Source: Bacteroidales bacterium (GTDB taxonomy: Bacteria > Bacteroidota > Bacteroidia > Bacteroidales > UBA932). Taken from it: 16,997 bases of DNA. A program made the position numbers and the translations under genes. The DNA lies in the NCBI GenBank assembly GCA_017461285.1, contig JAFTYS010000056.1, forward strand, positions 1-16,997. The letters run 5' to 3'. The notes under the pieces are model-generated. The model worked only from the letters and a program-made list of their open reading frames with translations. It had not been told where the DNA came from and did not search any database. Of the stretch, positions 14,655 through 16,997 are shown piece by piece; position 1 is the stretch's first letter; every line of letters starts with the position of its first letter.

Positions 14655-14690
14655 TACACAACGAGTAAAATCGTATTTTAGGGTTGTGTG
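14655..14690. repeat. Nested inverted repeat upstream of the DUF47 gene
   Basis: The outer arms ACACAAC (14656-14662) and GTTGTGT (14683-14689) are perfect complements, and a T-G pair extends them by one. The inner arms TAAAAT (14666-14671) and ATTTTA (14675-14680) pair around CGT. The result is a two-tier hairpin or a long dyad, 60 bp upstream of the DUF47 gene's -7 box. It could be a regulator site, a transposon end or an RNA hairpin; no T-run follows. The surrounding bases (14581-14749) are AT-rich and show no ORF with family resemblance. Confidence 0.5.
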
Positions 14691-14749
14691 GAAATCCATG
14701 GCCCATTCTCTGTCTGTCCTCTACAATGCTGGTTTTTTCCAAAATATTC

Positions 14750-14757
14750 TATCTTTG
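14750..14757 (+). promoter_or_regulatory. -7 box for the DUF47 / PiT-like operon
   Basis: TATCTTTG at 14750-14757 matches TAnnTTTG exactly and is 19 bp ahead of the DUF47 gene's ATG at 14777. A -33 TTTG is not evident at the right distance; the nearest T-run (14733-14738) is too close. A weak -33 may mean activation by a bound factor. Confidence 0.55.
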
Positions 14758-14776
14758 CTATATATAAGTATTGAAA

Positions 14777-15424
14777 ATGTTTGGAAAACGTAAATCAAAT
14801 AAGCTGATTGAGGATATAGACAGGTATTTTGATCTGATGGACCAGGCTGTGCTTGTGTTCAAGGATGGCGTGAGGAATTATCTCTATTCCAACAAGGGTG
14901 ACTTTACCGGAAACCTCAAGAAGATGTCGGAGCTCGAAAGCGAGACGGAAGTGTTGAGAAGAGAGATTGAGAACGCTCTCTATACTCAGACAGCCCTGGT
15001 ACGTTCCAGGGGAGACATCATGCGTCTGTTCGAGAAGACCAGGAACATTACCGGAATTCTCTATGACAGCCTTTTCCAATTCGAGATAGAGACTCCTTTC
15101 ATTCCTTCCGAACTTAATCCTGAATTCATGAAGCTGACCGAGTTCTCGACCCTTGCGGTCGAGGCGGTCGTCCCTGCTGCAAAGGCTTATTTCAAGGCTC
15201 CGGATACCGTTCCTGACAAGATCAGCAGGGCATATTTCTATGAGAAGGAAGCCGTGAAGTACTCGCAGACGATCAAGCGTACGGTATTCCATAACATGAC
15301 TTCCCTCAAGCTGAGTGAAAAATTCCATCTCAGGTATTTCGCACTTCATATCGAGAATCTCTCGAAAGCTGCAGAAAACGTTGCGGACCAGCTTGCGGTA
15401 ATGGCGATCAGAAGAACTCTCTAG
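14777..15424 (+). CDS. DUF47 family (PhoU-like) protein, PiT-associated
   Basis: The ATG at 14777 gives 215 residues; a TTG six bases earlier would only add Met-Lys and is less likely. The protein is mainly long amphipathic helices without a signal peptide or membrane segment. Features typical of DUF47/PhoU_div are the N-terminal IEDIDRYFDLMDQAVLVFKD, the acidic ELESETEVLRREIENALYTQ segment (53-72), and the C-terminal FALHIENLSKAAENVADQLA. The helical E-x-x-x-D clusters are of the kind that bind metal in PhoU-like proteins. Genes of this family usually sit beside PiT phosphate transporters, whose activity or regulation they are thought to affect. Here the neighbour one base downstream is a PiT-like membrane protein fused to a DNA-binding domain, so this protein may act as a sensor partner rather than a transport accessory. 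Confidence 0.85.
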   Translation: MFGKRKSNKLIEDIDRYFDLMDQAVLVFKDGVRNYLYSNKGDFTGNLKKMSELESETEVLRREIENALYTQTALVRSRGDIMRLFEKTRNITGILYDSLFQFEIETPFIPSELNPEFMKLTEFSTLAVEAVVPAAKAYFKAPDTVPDKISRAYFYEKEAVKYSQTIKRTVFHNMTSLKLSEKFHLRYFALHIENLSKAAENVADQLAVMAIRRTL

Positions 15425-15425
15425 C

Positions 15426-16997
15426 ATGGATATCCTCTGCCTCATATTGTTCCTGTCGGTAGTTGTCCTGTGGTTCTTCGACCATGAGTACGACACCCTC
15501 TTCGGCGTGTATGCTCCGACATGCGCGATGAGCCGCAAGGGTTTCTGTGCATTGGTTTTTGCCGGACTTCCCTTGGCTTTGTGGGCGAGCGGTACCGGCC
15601 CCGTCAAGGCAGCTCTTGCAGATTGCTTTCCTGCCGCTATGGATGCAGAGGCAGTGGTTCTCGTGATATTGTCTTCCCTTATAGTCCTGATGATTCTCAA
15701 GGCTTTCGAGGTTACAGGTTCTGTCGTATATGCGGTGCTTGGAGCGCTTGCAGCATATGGGCTTGTGTCGTCAGACGGATTCACTTTCCGATGGGGCTTT
15801 GCCCTGTCTTTCATTGCGGCGCCTTTCATGGCCTTCCTGCTTTCTGCAGGAATCATGGCATGTTTCAGGATGGTTCTGTCAAGAGTCAGGATACACATGA
15901 TAACGATGTCGTACTATATGAGGTTTGCCGTCGTTCTGTGCGTCCTGATGACTGTCTTTGCCTTGGGACTTAACTGGGGCGGACTGCTTTGCGGGGTCGG
16001 CGGCATGATTGCCGGAGGAAGGATGGTCACGCTGACGGTGATTGCAGCTGTCGTAGTCATAATGTCGTCATTCATGCATTTCAGCAAGGAACAGGATGTT
16101 GAATCTGCAGGACTCTTTTCTGATTTCACCATCTATGCAGTGGTTTCTGTCGGATTTTCTGCAGCTGTTTCCATGATCTTTTTCTCCTTTGACGCCACGA
16201 CGTCGCTGATAGGCCTTTCTCCTGTTCCGCTTTCGGTTTCCTCTCTTGTCGTTGCGGCAGTTGCCGGAGTCGAAGCAGTGCAGAAGGCGCGTCTTTTCAG
16301 CACCCAGGAGTATGTGAGGGAAGGAATAGCCTTCGCGGCTGCACCGTCCTGCTCATTCGTGGTGGCATATGTCATGTTCAATATCGTCGGAGGCGAGACT
16401 GCCGACCACATGGTTGATTTCATGGTGATGGCCGCCATGATCATGATACTTATCGCCCTTTCATTTGCCGGATATGTACGACGTCAGCGTATCGTCAAGG
16501 AGGCGACCGAGAGGCTCGTCTATACCCAGCAGCAACAGATATATGAGAACAGCCGCGCTCTCAATGACATGGAACTCAAGGTCGTCCTTTCGGAGAACCA
16601 GGCGCTGCACAATGCTGTGGAAATGAAGAAGCAGGAGGTGATGAATGTGGCATTGAGCATAGTGGAGCAGAAGGAATACCTGGAGTCTCTGAACACGATC
16701 GTAAAGAAGCTCGCGAAGACCAAAGATGAGAGGGAAAGGGACAAGCTGATTTCGGAACTCAGCGCTTCGCTCCGGCAGCGTCTTTCGCACGACAGGGAAG
16801 TGGATTCCCAGTACTTTTATGCGCAGGCCGAGTCCCTTCACGAGGACTTCAATGCGAAGCTTGCCGAGAATTTCCCCGACCTGACTCCTCAGGAAAGAAG
16901 GCTCTCCACCCTGCTGAGGCTGGGATTTTCATCCAAATATATAGCGACGCTGATGAACATAACTCCGAAGAGCGTCGAGATCAGCCGCTACAGGCTG
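15426..16997 (+). CDS. PiT-like membrane protein fused to a LuxR-type DNA-binding domain (3' end cut)
   Basis: The frame is open from ATG 15426 to the window edge (524 codons, no stop), one base after the DUF47 gene's stop, so the two form an operon. Residues 1-350 contain about ten hydrophobic segments, interpretable as the two inverted halves of a PiT (PHO4) phosphate transporter. Residues 97-114 (SVVYAVLGALAAYGLV) align with the PVSTTHAIVGA...GLV element. Residues 215-234 align with the second-half GANDxAN helix, here SFMHFSKEQDVESAG. Residues 268-286 (PLSVSSLVVAAVAGVEAVQ) align with the second PVSTTH element. The canonical GANDxAN and STTH residues are absent, so ordinary phosphate transport is doubtful. 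Residues 351-480 are a charged, helical cytoplasmic linker. The end, FPDLTPQERRLSTLLRLGFS followed by SSKYIATLMNITPKSVEISR, is the helix-turn-helix module of Bacteroidota LuxR-like regulators. The HTH call is strong; the PiT assignment rests on pattern similarity only. Confidence 0.75.
   Translation, partial: MDILCLILFLSVVVLWFFDHEYDTLFGVYAPTCAMSRKGFCALVFAGLPLALWASGTGPVKAALADCFPAAMDAEAVVLVILSSLIVLMILKAFEVTGSVVYAVLGALAAYGLVSSDGFTFRWGFALSFIAAPFMAFLLSAGIMACFRMVLSRVRIHMITMSYYMRFAVVLCVLMTVFALGLNWGGLLCGVGGMIAGGRMVTLTVIAAVVVIMSSFMHFSKEQDVESAGLFSDFTIYAVVSVGFSAAVSMIFFSFDATTSLIGLSPVPLSVSSLVVAAVAGVEAVQKARLFSTQEYVREGIAFAAAPSCSFVVAYVMFNIVGGETADHMVDFMVMAAMIMILIALSFAGYVRRQRIVKEATERLVYTQQQQIYENSRALNDMELKVVLSENQALHNAVEMKKQEVMNVALSIVEQKEYLESLNTIVKKLAKTKDERERDKLISELSASLRQRLSHDREVDSQYFYAQAESLHEDFNAKLAENFPDLTPQERRLSTLLRLGFSSKYIATLMNITPKSVEISRYRL

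Noticed and set aside
14795..15898. 367-codon open frame on the minus strand opposite the DUF47 and PiT-like genes
   Set aside because: It spans two real genes on the opposite strand, has no family resemblance, and lacks a promoter-like sequence ahead of its start.
1..16997. CRISPR arrays, tRNA or rRNA genes, insertion sequences, prophage genes
   Set aside because: I found no regularly spaced repeats, no cloverleaf-like sequence with CCA-type ends, no rRNA-like stretch and no transposase or integrase frame in the window.

Overview
The window looks like a chromosomal segment of a Bacteroidales-type member of the Bacteroidota. The evidence is a set of -7 boxes of the form TAnnTTTG ahead of several genes, the absence of clear Shine-Dalgarno sequences, the long Bacteroidota form of PurM, lipoprotein-type efflux components, and a C-terminal helix-turn-helix module typical of Bacteroidota regulators. 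GC content looks moderate, around half. I cannot name the genus from sequence alone.

Layout. Positions 3-134 hold the last 43 codons of an FtsX/MacB-type ABC permease. A C-terminal scrap of a bile-acid:sodium-symporter-family (BASS) transporter follows (131-331, probable pseudogene). Next comes a rightward purine/one-carbon cluster: purM (393-1562), purH (1655-3205), purD (3290-4561) and folD (4561-5418). PurM, PurD and PurH catalyse steps of de novo IMP synthesis, and FolD makes the 10-formyl-THF that the PurH transformylase consumes. A leftward block reads from 12048 to 5463: membrane-fusion lipoprotein, RND pump, outer-membrane factor and an AraC-family regulator with its own promoter. This is a complete tripartite efflux system plus a candidate local regulator. 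Rightward again come rnr (RNase R, 12153-14468), a 308-bp gene-free stretch (14469-14776), a DUF47/PhoU-like protein (14777-15424), and an open-ended gene (15426 to the window edge).

The gene-free stretch holds a sigma-54-type promoter motif, a strong intrinsic terminator about 50 bp downstream that could end a small RNA, a nested 36-bp inverted repeat, and a -7 box for the DUF47 gene. I see nothing else in it.

The most unusual item is the last gene. Its membrane region follows the two-fold layout of PiT phosphate transporters but lacks the substrate motifs. It continues into a cytoplasmic helical region and a LuxR-like DNA-binding domain. With the DUF47 gene one base upstream, this suggests a membrane-embedded, phosphate-related transcription factor (a 'transceptor'). 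Second is a family of 28-bp palindromic repeats: an inverted pair between purM and purH, one copy plus a truncated duplicate after the RND gene, and one copy inside purD, where it is translated in frame.
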